In this document: positions 28,096-37,524 of the stretch, piece by piece | Numbering within the stretch: position 1 is the stretch's first letter | Layout: the number at the start of each line of letters is the position of its first letter | Assembly: GCF_001422665.1 (NCBI RefSeq) | Contig: NZ_LMLU01000010.1 | Coordinates: forward strand, 36,900 to 100,899 | Direction of reading: 5' to 3' | Length of the DNA stretch: 64,000 nucleotides | Source: Arthrobacter sp. Leaf234 | Lineage (GTDB): Bacteria; Actinomycetota; Actinomycetes; Actinomycetales; Micrococcaceae | Translations under genes and position numbers: made by a program | The notes under the pieces: generated by a model | Databases searched by the model: none | Told to the model about the DNA's origin: nothing | The model's input: only the letters and a program-made list of their open reading frames with translations

Positions 28096-28599
28096 ATGTC
28101 TGTTGTGATGGCGCGCGGTGTCCTGTACGTGCACTCAGCCCCTACTGCGCTGTGCCCTCATGTCGAATGGGCCATCGGCTCGGTGCTGGACAAGCGCATC
28201 GACATGGAGTGGACGGCTCAGCCTGCCGCGCCCGGAATGCTCCGGGCAGAACTGTCCTGGGTCGGCCCCCAGGGAGCCGGCGCGCAGCTCGCATCCGCTC
28301 TCCGCGGCTGGGCGCATCTCCGCTACGAGGTGACCGAGGAGCAGAGCGCAGGCGCCGACGGCGGCCGGTGGTCCCACACTCCAGAGCTCGGGATCTTCCA
28401 CGCCACGACGGACGTCCACGGAAACATCATGGTGACCGAGGATCGCATCCGGTACGCCTACGAGGCCGGCGCCGGCGATCCCGCAGCGGTGTACCACGAG
28501 TTGTCCCTCGCCCTCGGTGAGTCCTGGGACGAGGAGCTCGAGCCCTTCCGCCACGCAGCCGAGGGAGCGCCGGTGCGCTGGTTGCACCAGGTCGGCTGA
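28096..28599 (+). CDS. DUF3145 family protein
   Basis: A 167-residue actinobacterial protein of unknown function (ARGVLYVHSAPTALCPHVEWAIG start is the family hallmark; the DNA after GTCTGTTGTGATG encodes it). No membrane segment. It is usually found next to the fatty acid synthesis cluster, as here, convergent to fabF. ATG 28096 has GGAGGA 5 nt upstream. The 222-bp upstream region separates it from xerC and holds its promoter, which I could not define. Confidence 0.88.
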   Translation: MSVVMARGVLYVHSAPTALCPHVEWAIGSVLDKRIDMEWTAQPAAPGMLRAELSWVGPQGAGAQLASALRGWAHLRYEVTEEQSAGADGGRWSHTPELGIFHATTDVHGNIMVTEDRIRYAYEAGAGDPAAVYHELSLALGESWDEELEPFRHAAEGAPVRWLHQVG

Positions 28600-28713
28600 G
28601 CCACCGCATCCCGTCCGTCTGCGCCCTGCCGCGCAGCGTGATCCAGGGGGATCCGCACTACGGGATCACCGCCCGTGCCCCTCGTCCATAGCGTCGGGTC
28701 CGCGGCTGAATGA

Positions 28714-28747
28714 AGAAGGCGCCGCCCCGTCCGGGGCGGCGCCTTCT
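28714..28747. terminator. Bidirectional terminator DUF3145/fabF
   Basis: A 15-bp perfect GC-rich stem (28714-28728 with 28733-28747) and a 4-nt loop lie between the convergent DUF3145 and fabF genes. No long T-run follows on either side, as often in this GC range. Confidence 0.75.
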
Positions 28748-28760
28748 CGCGTAGCAGGTG

Positions 28761-29996
28761 TCAGACGCTGCGGAGGACGATCACCGCGTTGTGCCCGCCG
28801 AACCCGAACGAGTTGCTGAGTGCGACGATGTCCCCGGACGGCAGGTCGCGCGGCGCTGTGACGACGTCGAGGGGGATCTCCGGATCCTGGTCGTCCAGGT
28901 TGATCGTGATCGGCATCGTGCGTTCGTACAGGGCGAGGACCGTCATGACGGCTTCGACGGCACCGGACGCCCCGAGCAGGTGGCCCGTCTGCGACTTGGT
29001 CGCGGAAACCGCGACCTGATCGAGGTGCGAGCCGAGAGCAGCCTTCAACGCCGTGTACTCCGGCTTGTCGCCGACCGGCGTGGAGGTCGCATGCGCGTTG
29101 ACGTGCACCACGTCCTCTGCCTGCGCTCGCGCGTCGAACAGCGCCGCCTTGAGCGCCCGCGTGGCTCCGAGGCCCTCGGGATCAGGGGCAGTGATGTGGT
29201 AGGCGTCGGCGGTGACGGACGTCCCGGCCAGCTCGGCGTAGACACGGGCACCGCGGGCACGTGCGTGCTCCTCGGCCTCGAGGACGATCGCCCCGGCGCC
29301 CTCGCCCATGACGAAGCCGTCACGGTTCGTGTCATAGGGCCTCGACGCCGACTCGGGGTCGTCGTTCCGCCGGGACAGCGCGTGCATGGAGGCGAAGGCA
29401 GCGATCGGCATCGGGTGGATCGCGGCTTCCGCACCGCCGCAGACGACGACGTCGGCCTTGCCGGACCTGATGAGTTCGAGTCCCTGATGCAGGGCTTCGG
29501 TTCCCGAGGCGCAGGCGGAGACGGGAGTGTGCGCGCCGGCGCGGGCGCCCAGATCAAGGCTCACCGCTGCTGCGGGCCCGTTCGGCATGAGCATCGGTAC
29601 CGTCATGGGCAGGACGCGCCGCGGCCCTTTCTCGCGGAGGGTGTCCCAGGCGTCGAGGAGGGTCCAGACGCCACCGATGCCCGTTGCGAAGGCGACCGCC
29701 AGACGGTCCTTGTCGATGTCCTCGATCCCGGAGTCCCGCCAGGCTTCGCGGGAGGCGACGACGGCGAACTGCGTCGACGGGTCCATGCGCTTGGCTTCCA
29801 CGCGGGACAGCACCTCCGACGCCGGCACCGTGATCTGCGCGGCGAAGGTGACCGGCAGTTCGTACTGCTGCACCCAGTCGGCTTCGATGGTCCGGGCGCC
29901 CGATACTCCCTTGAGGGAGTTGGCCCACATGGTGGGGACGTCCCCGCCGATCGGGGTGGTTGCACCGAGTCCGGTGATGACGACTTTGCGTGGCAT
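28761..29996 (-). CDS. fabF: Beta-ketoacyl-ACP synthase II
   Basis: FabF elongates acyl-ACP with malonyl-ACP. The 411-residue protein has the Cys-His-His triad: Cys162 in SACASG, His in NAHATSTPVGD and His in KSQTGHLLGASG. ATG 29996 follows an AAGAG; GTG at 30002 would add two residues. It is the last gene of the fabD-fabH-acpP-fabF operon, which is the Streptomyces order too, and is separated from acpP by 114 bp containing a hairpin. Confidence 0.94.
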   Translation of the reverse strand: MPRKVVITGLGATTPIGGDVPTMWANSLKGVSGARTIEADWVQQYELPVTFAAQITVPASEVLSRVEAKRMDPSTQFAVVASREAWRDSGIEDIDKDRLAVAFATGIGGVWTLLDAWDTLREKGPRRVLPMTVPMLMPNGPAAAVSLDLGARAGAHTPVSACASGTEALHQGLELIRSGKADVVVCGGAEAAIHPMPIAAFASMHALSRRNDDPESASRPYDTNRDGFVMGEGAGAIVLEAEEHARARGARVYAELAGTSVTADAYHITAPDPEGLGATRALKAALFDARAQAEDVVHVNAHATSTPVGDKPEYTALKAALGSHLDQVAVSATKSQTGHLLGASGAVEAVMTVLALYERTMPITINLDDQDPEIPLDVVTAPRDLPSGDIVALSNSFGFGGHNAVIVLRSV

Positions 29997-30054
29997 GGTC
30001 ACTCTTTCGAAGCTAGGGCGTGCGCCGGCGGAACGGGGCGCAGGGATGACGGAG

Positions 30055-30091
30055 ACGGCCGCCCCCGGCAGGTGACACCGGGAGCGGCCGT
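30055..30091 (-). other. Intercistronic hairpin acpP-fabF
   Basis: A 14-bp stem with one mismatch (30055-30068 with 30078-30091) and a 9-nt loop lies between acpP and fabF on the operon strand. It could attenuate fabF or protect the acpP part of the transcript, fitting the need for far more ACP than FabF. No T-run follows, so full termination is unlikely. Confidence 0.45.
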
Positions 30092-30110
30092 AGCGCCGGG
30101 AGCTGCAGGA

Positions 30111-30356
30111 CTAGGCCTGAGCGCCGGAGATGAAGTTCACGGCGTCGCCGACGGTCTTCAGGTTCTTGACCTCTTCGTCGGGGATCCGCACACCGAACTT
30201 CTCCTCGGCGTTGACGACGATCGTCATCATCGAGATGGAGTCGATGTCGAGGTCGTCGGTGAAGGACTTGTCCATCTCGACGGACTCGGGCGCGAGGCCG
30301 GTCTCCTCGTTGACGATCTCGGCCAGACCGGCCAGGATTTCTTCGTTGCTAGCCAT
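30111..30356 (-). CDS. acpP: Acyl carrier protein
   Basis: ACP carries the growing acyl chain on 4'-phosphopantetheine. The 81-residue acidic protein has the attachment site DLDIDSISMM with Ser40 and the usual four-helix pattern (VGDAVNFI at helix IV). An AAAAGGAG Shine-Dalgarno 6 nt before the ATG at 30356 is the best of the operon, in keeping with high ACP demand. Confidence 0.96.
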   Translation of the reverse strand: MASNEEILAGLAEIVNEETGLAPESVEMDKSFTDDLDIDSISMMTIVVNAEEKFGVRIPDEEVKNLKTVGDAVNFISGAQA

Positions 30357-30432
30357 GTTGGCTCCTTTTCTGTTGCTGCCGGTACACCGGCGGGGATGGT
30401 CAAACCGCGCTGTCACGGTCTGGGCTTGAAAA

Positions 30433-31494
30433 CTAGGGAAGGACCACGACCTGTGCCCCGAAGACGAGGCCGGCCCCGAACCCGATCTGCAGCGCGAGCG
30501 TGCCGCTGAGTTCAGGCTGTTCCTTGAGCGTGCGGTGCATGGCGAGGGGGATGGACGCGGCCGAGGTGTTGCCTGCATCCACGATGTCCCGCGCCACGTA
30601 CACGTGGTCGGGGAGCTTCAGCTGCTTCACCATCTCATCGATGATACGGATGTTGGCCTGATGCGGCAGGAAGACCGCGAGGTCATCGGCAGTCACCCCG
30701 GCGGCGTCGAGCGCGCGCTGCGCCACCTTCGCCATCTCCCAGACCGCCCAGCGGAAGACGGTCGGCCCGTCCTGGCGCATGGTGGGCCAGAGACTCTCGC
30801 GTGCGGCGTCGGCGTCCTGTTCGGCCTCGCCCTCGGTGGAGACGGTCCCGAGCGAGAAGTCCCGCGTGTCGAGCAACGACCTCGTCATGCGGATCGCCCC
30901 GTGCTTGCTGCCATCGGAACCCCAGACCGAGGGGCCGATGCCGGCCGAATCGCCAGGGCCGACGACCACGGCCCCGGCTCCGTCACCGAGGAGGAAGGAG
31001 ATGGTGCGGTCGGAGTTGTCGATGAAGTCCGAGAGCTTCTCGACGCCGACCACGAGGACGTACTCGGCGGTCCCGGCGTGCACCAGCGCGTCAGCCTGGG
31101 CGATGCCGTAGCAGTAGCCGGCGCATGCCGCAGAGATGTCGAAAGCCGGTGCGGGGGTGGCTCCCAGGCGATCGGTGAGTTGCGCGGCCGCGGAGGGTGT
31201 CGCGTGCGGGTGGGTGACGGTGGACACGAGGACGGCGCCGAGCTGCGACGCCTCGATCCCGGCGGCGACGAGTGCTTCCCGTGCTGCTGCCTCGGCCATG
31301 TCGATGACGCTGATGTCCCGCGGTGCCCGGTGCCGGGTGACGATGCCGGTGCGCTGTCGTATCCACTCGTCGGACGAGTCGATCCACTGGCACACGTCCT
31401 CGTTGGTGACGACGATCTCGGGCCGGTAGGCGCCGACGCCGAGGATGCGCGTGTGCTCACGCAGGGGTGATTGCTTGATGGCGCTGATGCTCAC
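30433..31494 (-). CDS. fabH: Beta-ketoacyl-ACP synthase III
   Basis: FabH starts fatty acid synthesis by condensing a branched or straight acyl-CoA primer with malonyl-ACP. The 353-residue protein has Cys124 (ISAACAGYCYG), His in LPHQANIRI and Asn in DAGNTSAASIP, so the Cys-His-Asn triad is complete. GTG 31494 overlaps the fabD stop (GTGA). The second thiolase-fold protein in this window, OleA at 922-1947, is distinct. Confidence 0.95.
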   Translation of the reverse strand: MSISAIKQSPLREHTRILGVGAYRPEIVVTNEDVCQWIDSSDEWIRQRTGIVTRHRAPRDISVIDMAEAAAREALVAAGIEASQLGAVLVSTVTHPHATPSAAAQLTDRLGATPAPAFDISAACAGYCYGIAQADALVHAGTAEYVLVVGVEKLSDFIDNSDRTISFLLGDGAGAVVVGPGDSAGIGPSVWGSDGSKHGAIRMTRSLLDTRDFSLGTVSTEGEAEQDADAARESLWPTMRQDGPTVFRWAVWEMAKVAQRALDAAGVTADDLAVFLPHQANIRIIDEMVKQLKLPDHVYVARDIVDAGNTSAASIPLAMHRTLKEQPELSGTLALQIGFGAGLVFGAQVVVLP

Positions 31495-32456
31495 TGAGGT
31501 CCTTCGGAGATGGGTGCGGTGACCGGGTCCGTGGTCCGCGAGTGTTCCTCGATGAAGCTGCGCGCGGCGTCCAGGTCCTCAGGAGATTTTACGGCGAGGG
31601 TGGCCGTACCGCGCATTCCGCGCTTGGCCAGGCCCGTCAGCGTGCCGGCGGGGGACAGTTCGACCATCCCCGTGACCCCCATGGCCTGCATCGATTCCAT
31701 GCACAGATCCCAGCGCACGGGGCGGGAGACCTGCGCGATCAGGCTGTCGAGGTTGCCCTGGCCGGTGGCGATGGGCTTCCCGTCGTCGTTGGACATGAGG
31801 GTCGCCGTGGGATCGGCCGGCGTGAGCGTGGGCCGGAGCTCCTCGAGCGCCGTCACGGCGGGCGCCATGTGCGCGGTGTGGAAGGCGCCGGCGACCTTGA
31901 GGGCGATCACGCGGGCTTTCGCCGGGGGGTTCTCGGCGAGGCCGGCCAGCTGTTCCAGGGTTCCCGCTGCCACCACCTGTCCTCCGCCGTTGGCGTTCGC
32001 CGCCGTGAGCCCGAGGTCGGCGAGCCGTGCGGCGACCTCCTCGGGATCACCGCCGAGCACCGCGCTCATGCCGGTAGGCGTGGCTGCTGCCGCTTGGGCC
32101 ATCGCGTTCGCCCGTACGCGGACGAAGGCGACGGCGTCGTCCTCCGTCAGGGCCCCTGCAATGGCGGAGGCGGTGAGTTCACCGACGGAGTGCCCGGCGA
32201 CGACGGTCGCTGCGGTCATCGTGTGACCGGTCAGGAGCAGGCGGGCCGTGACGAGTCCGGCGGCGACGATGAGCGGCTGCGCGACGGCGGTGTCCTTGAT
32301 GGTCTCCTCGTCGGAGGTGGTCCCATGGCGGACGAGGTCGGTGCCTGCGCGGTCGCTCAGCTGCTCGAGGTGCTCGCGGACTCCGGGGAGCTCGAGCCAG
32401 GGGGCGAGGAAGCCGGGAGTCTGGGAGCCCTGTCCGGGGCAGGCAATTGCAAGCAC
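31491..32456 (-). CDS. fabD: Malonyl-CoA:ACP transacylase
   Basis: FabD loads malonyl groups on ACP. The 321-residue protein has the nucleophile elbow GHSVGELTA with Ser90, catalytic His193 (AGAFHTAHM) and the N-terminal CPGQGSQ. It is first in the operon. The GTG start at 32456 gives the canonical N terminus. A FasR-like operator lies 68 nt upstream of the start codon and a GATATT hexamer near 32480 is the likely -10 element. Confidence 0.95.
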   Translation of the reverse strand: MLAIACPGQGSQTPGFLAPWLELPGVREHLEQLSDRAGTDLVRHGTTSDEETIKDTAVAQPLIVAAGLVTARLLLTGHTMTAATVVAGHSVGELTASAIAGALTEDDAVAFVRVRANAMAQAAAATPTGMSAVLGGDPEEVAARLADLGLTAANANGGGQVVAAGTLEQLAGLAENPPAKARVIALKVAGAFHTAHMAPAVTALEELRPTLTPADPTATLMSNDDGKPIATGQGNLDSLIAQVSRPVRWDLCMESMQAMGVTGMVELSPAGTLTGLAKRGMRGTATLAVKSPEDLDAARSFIEEHSRTTDPVTAPISEGPQ

Positions 32457-32523
32457 TCTTCCAGCTTTCCAAAGGGGAGGGGCAATATCGGGTGTTCAGC
32501 AGAACCAAGCTGACGGTGTCGCG

Positions 32524-32540
32524 TTGTAGGAAGTCTACAA
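32524..32540 (-). promoter_or_regulatory. Putative FasR operator, fab operon promoter
   Basis: TTGTAGGAAGTCTACAA is an inverted repeat with perfect 6-bp arms and a 5-bp centre. It overlaps the fasR stop codon and lies 68 nt before fabD. Going towards fabD come a weak -35 (CAGCTT), 17 nt, and the -10 GATATT, so the repeat is just upstream of -35, where an activator would bind. A near copy (14 of 17 bases) lies in front of fasR. FasR of Streptomyces coelicolor activates the equivalent operon; its exact site is not asserted here. Confidence 0.6.
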
Positions 32541-33881
32541 GGCTGCGGCTCTCCCCGCGGCTGTCACGCCCTTGTCGACACTGGCCGGCCGGGAGGTCCG
32601 GGTGCTTCCCCCGGCCGCGGCGGAGCCGGGGCCGGCCGGTGCCGTGGCAGCGGCCAGCCGCCCCACCACGAGCGCGGTCTGCAGGACGTAGGCCTCGCGC
32701 GGGATGAGCGGATCCCACCCCGTGACGTCACAGACGCGCCGCAGGCGGTACCGCACGGTATTGGCGTGGACGAAGAGTGACCTCGATGTGGCTTCGAGGG
32801 AGTGTCCGAGGGTGAGGTACGCGGACAGCGTCTGTTCGAGACCGTTGGAGGCTGCGAGGAGGGGACGGTAGATGCTGCGGACGAGGGCGCGGCGCGCAGT
32901 GTCGTCGCCGGAGATGACCCGTTCGGGCCACAGGTCCTCCGAGGACACCGGCCGGGGGGCGGAGGGCCACGCTCGGGCAGCGGTGAGACCCGCGAAAGCG
33001 GCCTGCGCGGACGTGCTCGCCGCGACGAGCGACTCGGCTTCCGGGCCGAAGACGACGGCCCCGTCGCCGAAGAGTTCGCTGATCCTGGGATAGGCCTTGT
33101 CCGCATCCCGGACACCGCCGAGGACGAGGATCAGCCGTTCGCCCTGGATCCCCACGAGGACGTCCTCGGCGAGACGCCCGGTGATCCTCCGCAGCTCGTT
33201 GAGGAAGCCCGCATTGGGTTCAGATGGGGCGCTGCCGACCATGACGGTGATCGGGGCCTGAGAGCTCCAGCCCACCGCGGCGATCCGAGAGCGCAGTGCG
33301 TCCGAGCTCTCCCCCCTCAGGATCGCGTCGACCACGAGGGCCTCCAGGCGTGTGTCCCAGGAGCCGCGGGTCTCGGCGGCACGCGCGTAGACGTCCGCCG
33401 CGGCGAAGGCGACCTCCCTGGAGTACCTGAGCACGGCTTCGCGGAGCGGCGCCTGGTCGGCGGCAGGCGCTAGGAACGGCACGTGGTCCTCGACGACCTG
33501 CACCACCACGCGGATGAGCTGGAGGGCTTTCTGCAGGCTGATGGAGCGAGTGAGTTCGGTGGGGGCCGTCCCGAAGACATCGCTGAGCACCCAGGCGGGG
33601 GACACGGGCTTCTGGTACCAGTTGACGAAGGACGCGATGCCCTTCTGGGCGACCATGCCGAGGGCGGAACGCTCATCCGGGCGGAGTCCCCGGTACCACG
33701 GCAGGTCCGTGTCGAGTTGCTTGAGCGTCGCCGTCGAGAGCGAACCGATCGTGGCGCGCAGCTTCTCGACGGTGGCGGGATCGGGGGGCGCGGCACCCGC
33801 GTTCGTGGCACCGGACGCGCCGGGCCTGGTGCCGGAGGACGTGCCGGAGGAGGTGGCGGGGACATGGTCGGGCTGCCGCAT
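32535..33881 (-). CDS. fasR: PucR-family transcriptional activator of fatty acid synthesis (FasR)
   Basis: The 448-residue protein has a degenerate central GGDEF-like region and a C-terminal PucR helix-turn-helix (SLEATSRSLFVHANTVRYRLRRV). Its place directly upstream of fabD, in the same direction, matches S. coelicolor SCO2386 (FasR), which activates fabDHPF; mycobacteria have the same order (aceE, regulator, fabD). N- and C-terminal tails are low-complexity. The ATG at 33881 is 38 nt downstream of a copy of the 17-bp operator, suggesting autoregulation. Confidence 0.85.
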   Translation of the reverse strand: MRQPDHVPATSSGTSSGTRPGASGATNAGAAPPDPATVEKLRATIGSLSTATLKQLDTDLPWYRGLRPDERSALGMVAQKGIASFVNWYQKPVSPAWVLSDVFGTAPTELTRSISLQKALQLIRVVVQVVEDHVPFLAPAADQAPLREAVLRYSREVAFAAADVYARAAETRGSWDTRLEALVVDAILRGESSDALRSRIAAVGWSSQAPITVMVGSAPSEPNAGFLNELRRITGRLAEDVLVGIQGERLILVLGGVRDADKAYPRISELFGDGAVVFGPEAESLVAASTSAQAAFAGLTAARAWPSAPRPVSSEDLWPERVISGDDTARRALVRSIYRPLLAASNGLEQTLSAYLTLGHSLEATSRSLFVHANTVRYRLRRVCDVTGWDPLIPREAYVLQTALVVGRLAAATAPAGPGSAAAGGSTRTSRPASVDKGVTAAGRAAAL

Positions 33882-33918
33882 GCTTCGAGCATACGGTCTC
33901 GGCGACGCTGCTCCCCCT

Positions 33919-33935
33919 TTGTGAGAAGGCTACAA
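33919..33935 (-). promoter_or_regulatory. Putative FasR operator, fasR promoter
   Basis: TTGTGAGAAGGCTACAA matches the site in front of fabD at 14 of 17 positions (differences at positions 5, 6 and 11) in the same orientation. It begins 38 nt upstream of the fasR ATG and its outer bases merge with the T-run of the aceE terminator. Confidence 0.55.
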
Positions 33936-33982
33936 AAAGGGCGACGGCGGGACGCAGCGTGCGCTGCGTCCCGCCGTCGCCC
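33934..33982 (-). terminator. Rho-independent terminator of aceE
   Basis: On the minus strand a 20-bp perfect stem (33963-33982 with 33939-33958, 4-nt loop) is followed at once by TTTTT (33938-33934). It lies 18 nt after the aceE stop and is the most classical intrinsic terminator in the window. Confidence 0.9.
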
Positions 33983-34000
33983 GTCGGGCTGGTGGCCGGA

Positions 34001-36754
34001 CTAGGCGTCCCCGCCTGCGTTACCGGTGGTCCCGGCATTCACGTCGAGGAGGCTGTACTTCTCGATGGCCTCCCTCGGCGCGTTCGCGTCGACCTCGCCC
34101 CGGCGGGCGAGCATCTCGAGGGCGCGGACGACGACGGAGTGGCTGTCGATCTTGAAGAACCGGCGTGCCGCAGCGCGTGTGTCCGAGAAGCCGAAGCCGT
34201 CGGCACCGAGGGTCGCGAACTCGTTCGGCAGGAACTGCCGGATCTGGTCGGGAACCGCCTTCATGAAGTCCGAGACCGCGACGATCGGACCCGTGGCCCC
34301 CTCGAGCTGCTGCGTCACGAACGGCTTGCGGGCTTCGGCGCCGGGGTTGAGGAAGGCGTCCTCCTCGGCATCGAGGCCGTCGCGGCGGAGTTCGTTCCAG
34401 GACGTGACCGACCAGACGTCGGCGGACACACCCCAGTCCTTCGCGAGGATCTTCTGTGCCTCGAGCGCCCACGGCACAGCCACGCCGGAGGCCAGCAGCT
34501 GCGTGCGGGGACCGTCGACCTTGGCGGGCTTCAGCAGGTAGATGCCCTTGAGCAGTCCCTCGACATCCAGTTCCTCCGGTTCGGCCGGCTGCACGAACGG
34601 CTCGTTGTACACCGTGATGTAGTACATGACGTTGCGGAAGGACTCCGGCTTGTCGCCGATGTCGCCGTACATCCGGTTCAGGCCGTCACGGACGATGTGC
34701 CCGATCTCGTAACCGAAGGCCGGGTCGTACGTGATGACGGCCGGATTCGTCGACGCGAGGATCGGCGAGTGACCGTCCGCGTGCTGGAGGCCCTCGCCGG
34801 TCAGCGTGGTGCGGCCGGCCGTGGCTCCGATGATGAAACCGCGGGCCATCTGGTCGGCTGCCGCCCAGATGGAGTCGCCCGTGCGCTGGAAGCCGAACAT
34901 CGAATAGAAGACGTAGATGGGGATGAGCGGCTGCCCCTGCGTGGCGTACGCCGTGCCCGCCGCGGTGAAGGCGGCCATCGATCCTGCCTCGTTGATGCCC
35001 GCATGCAGGATCTGCCCCTCGATGGACTCCTTGTACGCGAGGACCAGGTCGCGGTCCACGGACAGGTAGTTCTGACCCTTGGGGTTGTAGATCTTCGCCG
35101 TCGGGAAGAACGAGTCCATGCCGAAGGTGCGCGCCTCGTCGGGGATGATCGGCGCGATCCGCTTGCCGAACTCCTTGTCCCGCATCAGGTCCTTGAGGAT
35201 GCGCACGAACGCCATGGTGGTGGCGGCCATCTGCTTGCCGGAACCGCGCTTGGCCATCTCGTACGCCTTGTCGCCCGGCAGCACGATGTCGGCGTGCTTG
35301 GTGCGGCGCTCGGGGATGAATCCGCCGAGCTCACGGCGACGCTCGAGGAGGTACTTGATCTCTGGAGCGTCGGCGCCCGGGTGGTAGTACGGAGCGTTGT
35401 AGAGGTCGTCGTCGATCTGCTCGTCGGTGACCGGGATCCGGAGGTGGTCGCGGAAAGCCTTGAGGTCGGCGTTGGTCAGCTTCTTCATCTGGTGGGTCGC
35501 GTTGCGTCCCTCGAAGTGCGACCCCAGGCCGTAGCCCTTGACGGTCTTCGCGAGGATGACGGTCGGCTTGCCCTTGAACTCCGTCGCGGCCTTGTACGCC
35601 GCGTAGACCTTGCGGTAGTCGTGCCCGCCGCGCTTGAGGTTCCAGATCTCGGCGTCGGTCAGGTCCTCCACCATGGCCTTGGTCTCGGGGGACTTGCCGA
35701 AGAAGTGGTCGCGGACGAACCCTCCGGACTCGGCCTTGTACGTCTGGTAGTCGCCGTCGGGCGTCTGGTTCATGATGTCGACCAGGGCGCCGTCGTCGTC
35801 CTTGGAGAGCAGCGAGTCCCACTCCCTGCCCCAGACCACCTTGATGACGTTCCAGCCCGCACCGCGGAAGAACGCCTCGAGCTCCTGCATGATCTTGCCG
35901 TTGCCGCGCACGGGTCCGTCGAGACGCTGCAGGTTGCAGTTGATGACGAAGTTCAGGTTGTCCAGGTTCTCGTTGGCAGCGAGCTGCAGCAGCCCACGCG
36001 ATTCCGGCTCGTCCATCTCACCGTCGCCGAGGAAGGCCCAGACCTGCTGGTCGGAGGTGTCCTTCAGTCCGCGGTTGTGCAGATAGCGGTTCGACTGCGC
36101 CTGGTAGATGGCGTTCATGGGGCCGATGCCCATGGAGACCGTGGGGAACTCCCAGAACTCCGGCATGAGGCGCGGGTGCGGGTAGGAGGACAGCGCATGG
36201 CCCTCCTTGGACTTCTCCTGGCGGAAGCCGTCGAGGTCCTCCTCGGTGAGCCGTCCCTCGAGGTAGGCGCGGGCGTACATGCCGGGGGAGGCGTGGCCCT
36301 GGAAGAAGATCTGGTCCCCGCCGCTCGGGTGGTCCTTGCCCTTGAAGAAGTGGTTGAAGCCCACCTCGTACAGGGTTGCGGCGCCGGCGTAGGTGGAGAT
36401 GTGGCCGCCCACCCCGATCTCGGGGCGCTGGGCGCGGTGCACCATGACGGCTGCGTTCCAGCGCAGCCATGCGCGGAACTTCCGCTCGATCTCCTCGTCA
36501 CCCGGGAACTCGGGTTCCTGGTCGGCGGGGATCGTGTTGACGTAGTCCGTCGTCGTGACCATGGGCACGCCCACGGACTGCGCACCGGCACGCTGGAGGA
36601 GCGAACGCATGATGTACTGCGCGCGCTCGGTGCCCTGGGTGCGGATCAGCTGGTCGAGGGATTCGATCCACTCAGCGGTCTCCTCGGGATCCCCGTCGGG
36701 CTTGCCGACTGTCAGACCGCTCAGAATATCCGCCGTACCTTGTTCAACAGCCAC
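34001..36754 (-). CDS. aceE: Pyruvate dehydrogenase E1 component, homodimeric
   Basis: AceE decarboxylates pyruvate with thiamine diphosphate and acetylates lipoyl-E2, feeding acetyl-CoA to fatty acid synthesis. The 917-residue protein is the E. coli-type single-chain E1: [20 protein letters not shown] near the N terminus, the ThDP/Mg motif [12 protein letters not shown] (to about NFVINCN), and the transketolase central and C-terminal domains. GTG 36754 follows GGAG and gives the usual start [11 protein letters not shown]; longer frames run into the promoter. The neighbouring FasR and fab genes make the metabolic link plain. Confidence 0.95.
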   Translation of the reverse strand: MAVEQGTADILSGLTVGKPDGDPEETAEWIESLDQLIRTQGTERAQYIMRSLLQRAGAQSVGVPMVTTTDYVNTIPADQEPEFPGDEEIERKFRAWLRWNAAVMVHRAQRPEIGVGGHISTYAGAATLYEVGFNHFFKGKDHPSGGDQIFFQGHASPGMYARAYLEGRLTEEDLDGFRQEKSKEGHALSSYPHPRLMPEFWEFPTVSMGIGPMNAIYQAQSNRYLHNRGLKDTSDQQVWAFLGDGEMDEPESRGLLQLAANENLDNLNFVINCNLQRLDGPVRGNGKIMQELEAFFRGAGWNVIKVVWGREWDSLLSKDDDGALVDIMNQTPDGDYQTYKAESGGFVRDHFFGKSPETKAMVEDLTDAEIWNLKRGGHDYRKVYAAYKAATEFKGKPTVILAKTVKGYGLGSHFEGRNATHQMKKLTNADLKAFRDHLRIPVTDEQIDDDLYNAPYYHPGADAPEIKYLLERRRELGGFIPERRTKHADIVLPGDKAYEMAKRGSGKQMAATTMAFVRILKDLMRDKEFGKRIAPIIPDEARTFGMDSFFPTAKIYNPKGQNYLSVDRDLVLAYKESIEGQILHAGINEAGSMAAFTAAGTAYATQGQPLIPIYVFYSMFGFQRTGDSIWAAADQMARGFIIGATAGRTTLTGEGLQHADGHSPILASTNPAVITYDPAFGYEIGHIVRDGLNRMYGDIGDKPESFRNVMYYITVYNEPFVQPAEPEELDVEGLLKGIYLLKPAKVDGPRTQLLASGVAVPWALEAQKILAKDWGVSADVWSVTSWNELRRDGLDAEEDAFLNPGAEARKPFVTQQLEGATGPIVAVSDFMKAVPDQIRQFLPNEFATLGADGFGFSDTRAAARRFFKIDSHSVVVRALEMLARRGEVDANAPREAIEKYSLLDVNAGTTGNAGGDA

Positions 36755-37102
36755 GCGATATCTCTCCACTTCCACAGATTCTGTCTGTGTCGTTTTATGC
36801 CTGCGCACGGCTCGTTGGCCCGCGCAGAGATGCATGCTCGGCCGGACGGTGTGAGCACCGTGGCCATATATCGGTTCACTCTATCGCCGCCGTACGGTCC
36901 GTGCGTAGCGGGATGGGGGTCGCCGGGCAGATTACGCCGAGGGCTTGCGCACGCCACGTCCGGGGGCCGGTCCGAGCGTGCCTGCGGACGACGGCGGCCA
37001 AAAGCGCCCTCCGGCTTGATGCTTGGCGTATAAAGGTGTTGGCTGGTAGCAATGTACATCCATACGAGGGCGCGTCAGGCCCGTCTTTCCAGGAGGAGCT
37101 AA
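36755..37102. promoter_or_regulatory. Divergent intergenic region aceE/DUF3052
   Basis: These 348 bp separate divergent aceE and DUF3052 genes. TATAAA at 37029-37034 is a good -10 candidate for the plus side, and TTGGCT-N17-ATACGA overlapping 37039-37067 is an alternative. On the minus side an AT-rich stretch near 36866-36876 (TATATG) may be the aceE -10. I see no gene, riboswitch or strong palindrome. Confidence 0.4.
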
Positions 37103-37522
37103 GTGAGCGAGGCTGAAGCCGCCACTGCGGTCAACGTGGCAGGCAAGTTGGGTTTCAAGAAGGGAGACCTCGTTCAGGAGCTCGGATACGACGACGACGT
37201 CGACTTCGAGTTCCGGGAGGAACTGGAGGACGGCCTCGGGTCCGAAGTGCTCACGGAGGACGACCAGGACGTCGTCGACGGCGTGATCCTGTGGTGGCGG
37301 AGCGGCGACGGCGACCTCGTGGACGCCCTGGTGGACGCACTGACCTCACTCGGGGCGGGGGGAGTCGTCTGGCTCCTTACGCCGAAGTCCGGCCGTCCCG
37401 GATATGTGCCGCCCGCTGACGTCCAGGAGGCGGCTCCTACCGCCGGCCTCCACTCGACCTCCTCGGCCGGCGTGTCCAGGGAATGGTCCGCCACCCGGCT
37501 CGTCAGCCGACGGAAGCAGTAG
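37103..37522 (+). CDS. DUF3052 family protein
   Basis: A 139-residue acidic protein (VAGKLGFKKGDLVQELGYDDDVD) of a family confined to Actinobacteria and nearly always found beside aceE and a peroxiredoxin, as here. The fold is unassigned; no enzyme motif is visible. GTG 37103 has AGGAGGAG 5-6 nt upstream. The peroxiredoxin begins 2 bp after its stop, so they are one transcript. A basic, Ser-rich tail of about 25 residues is less conserved. Confidence 0.88.
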   Translation: MSEAEAATAVNVAGKLGFKKGDLVQELGYDDDVDFEFREELEDGLGSEVLTEDDQDVVDGVILWWRSGDGDLVDALVDALTSLGAGGVVWLLTPKSGRPGYVPPADVQEAAPTAGLHSTSSAGVSREWSATRLVSRRKQ

Positions 37523-37524
37523 CG

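Noticed and set aside
33959..37033. 1024-codon plus-strand frame opposite aceE
   Set aside because: Entirely antisense to aceE, whose identity is beyond doubt; composition is that of a reverse-strand shadow.
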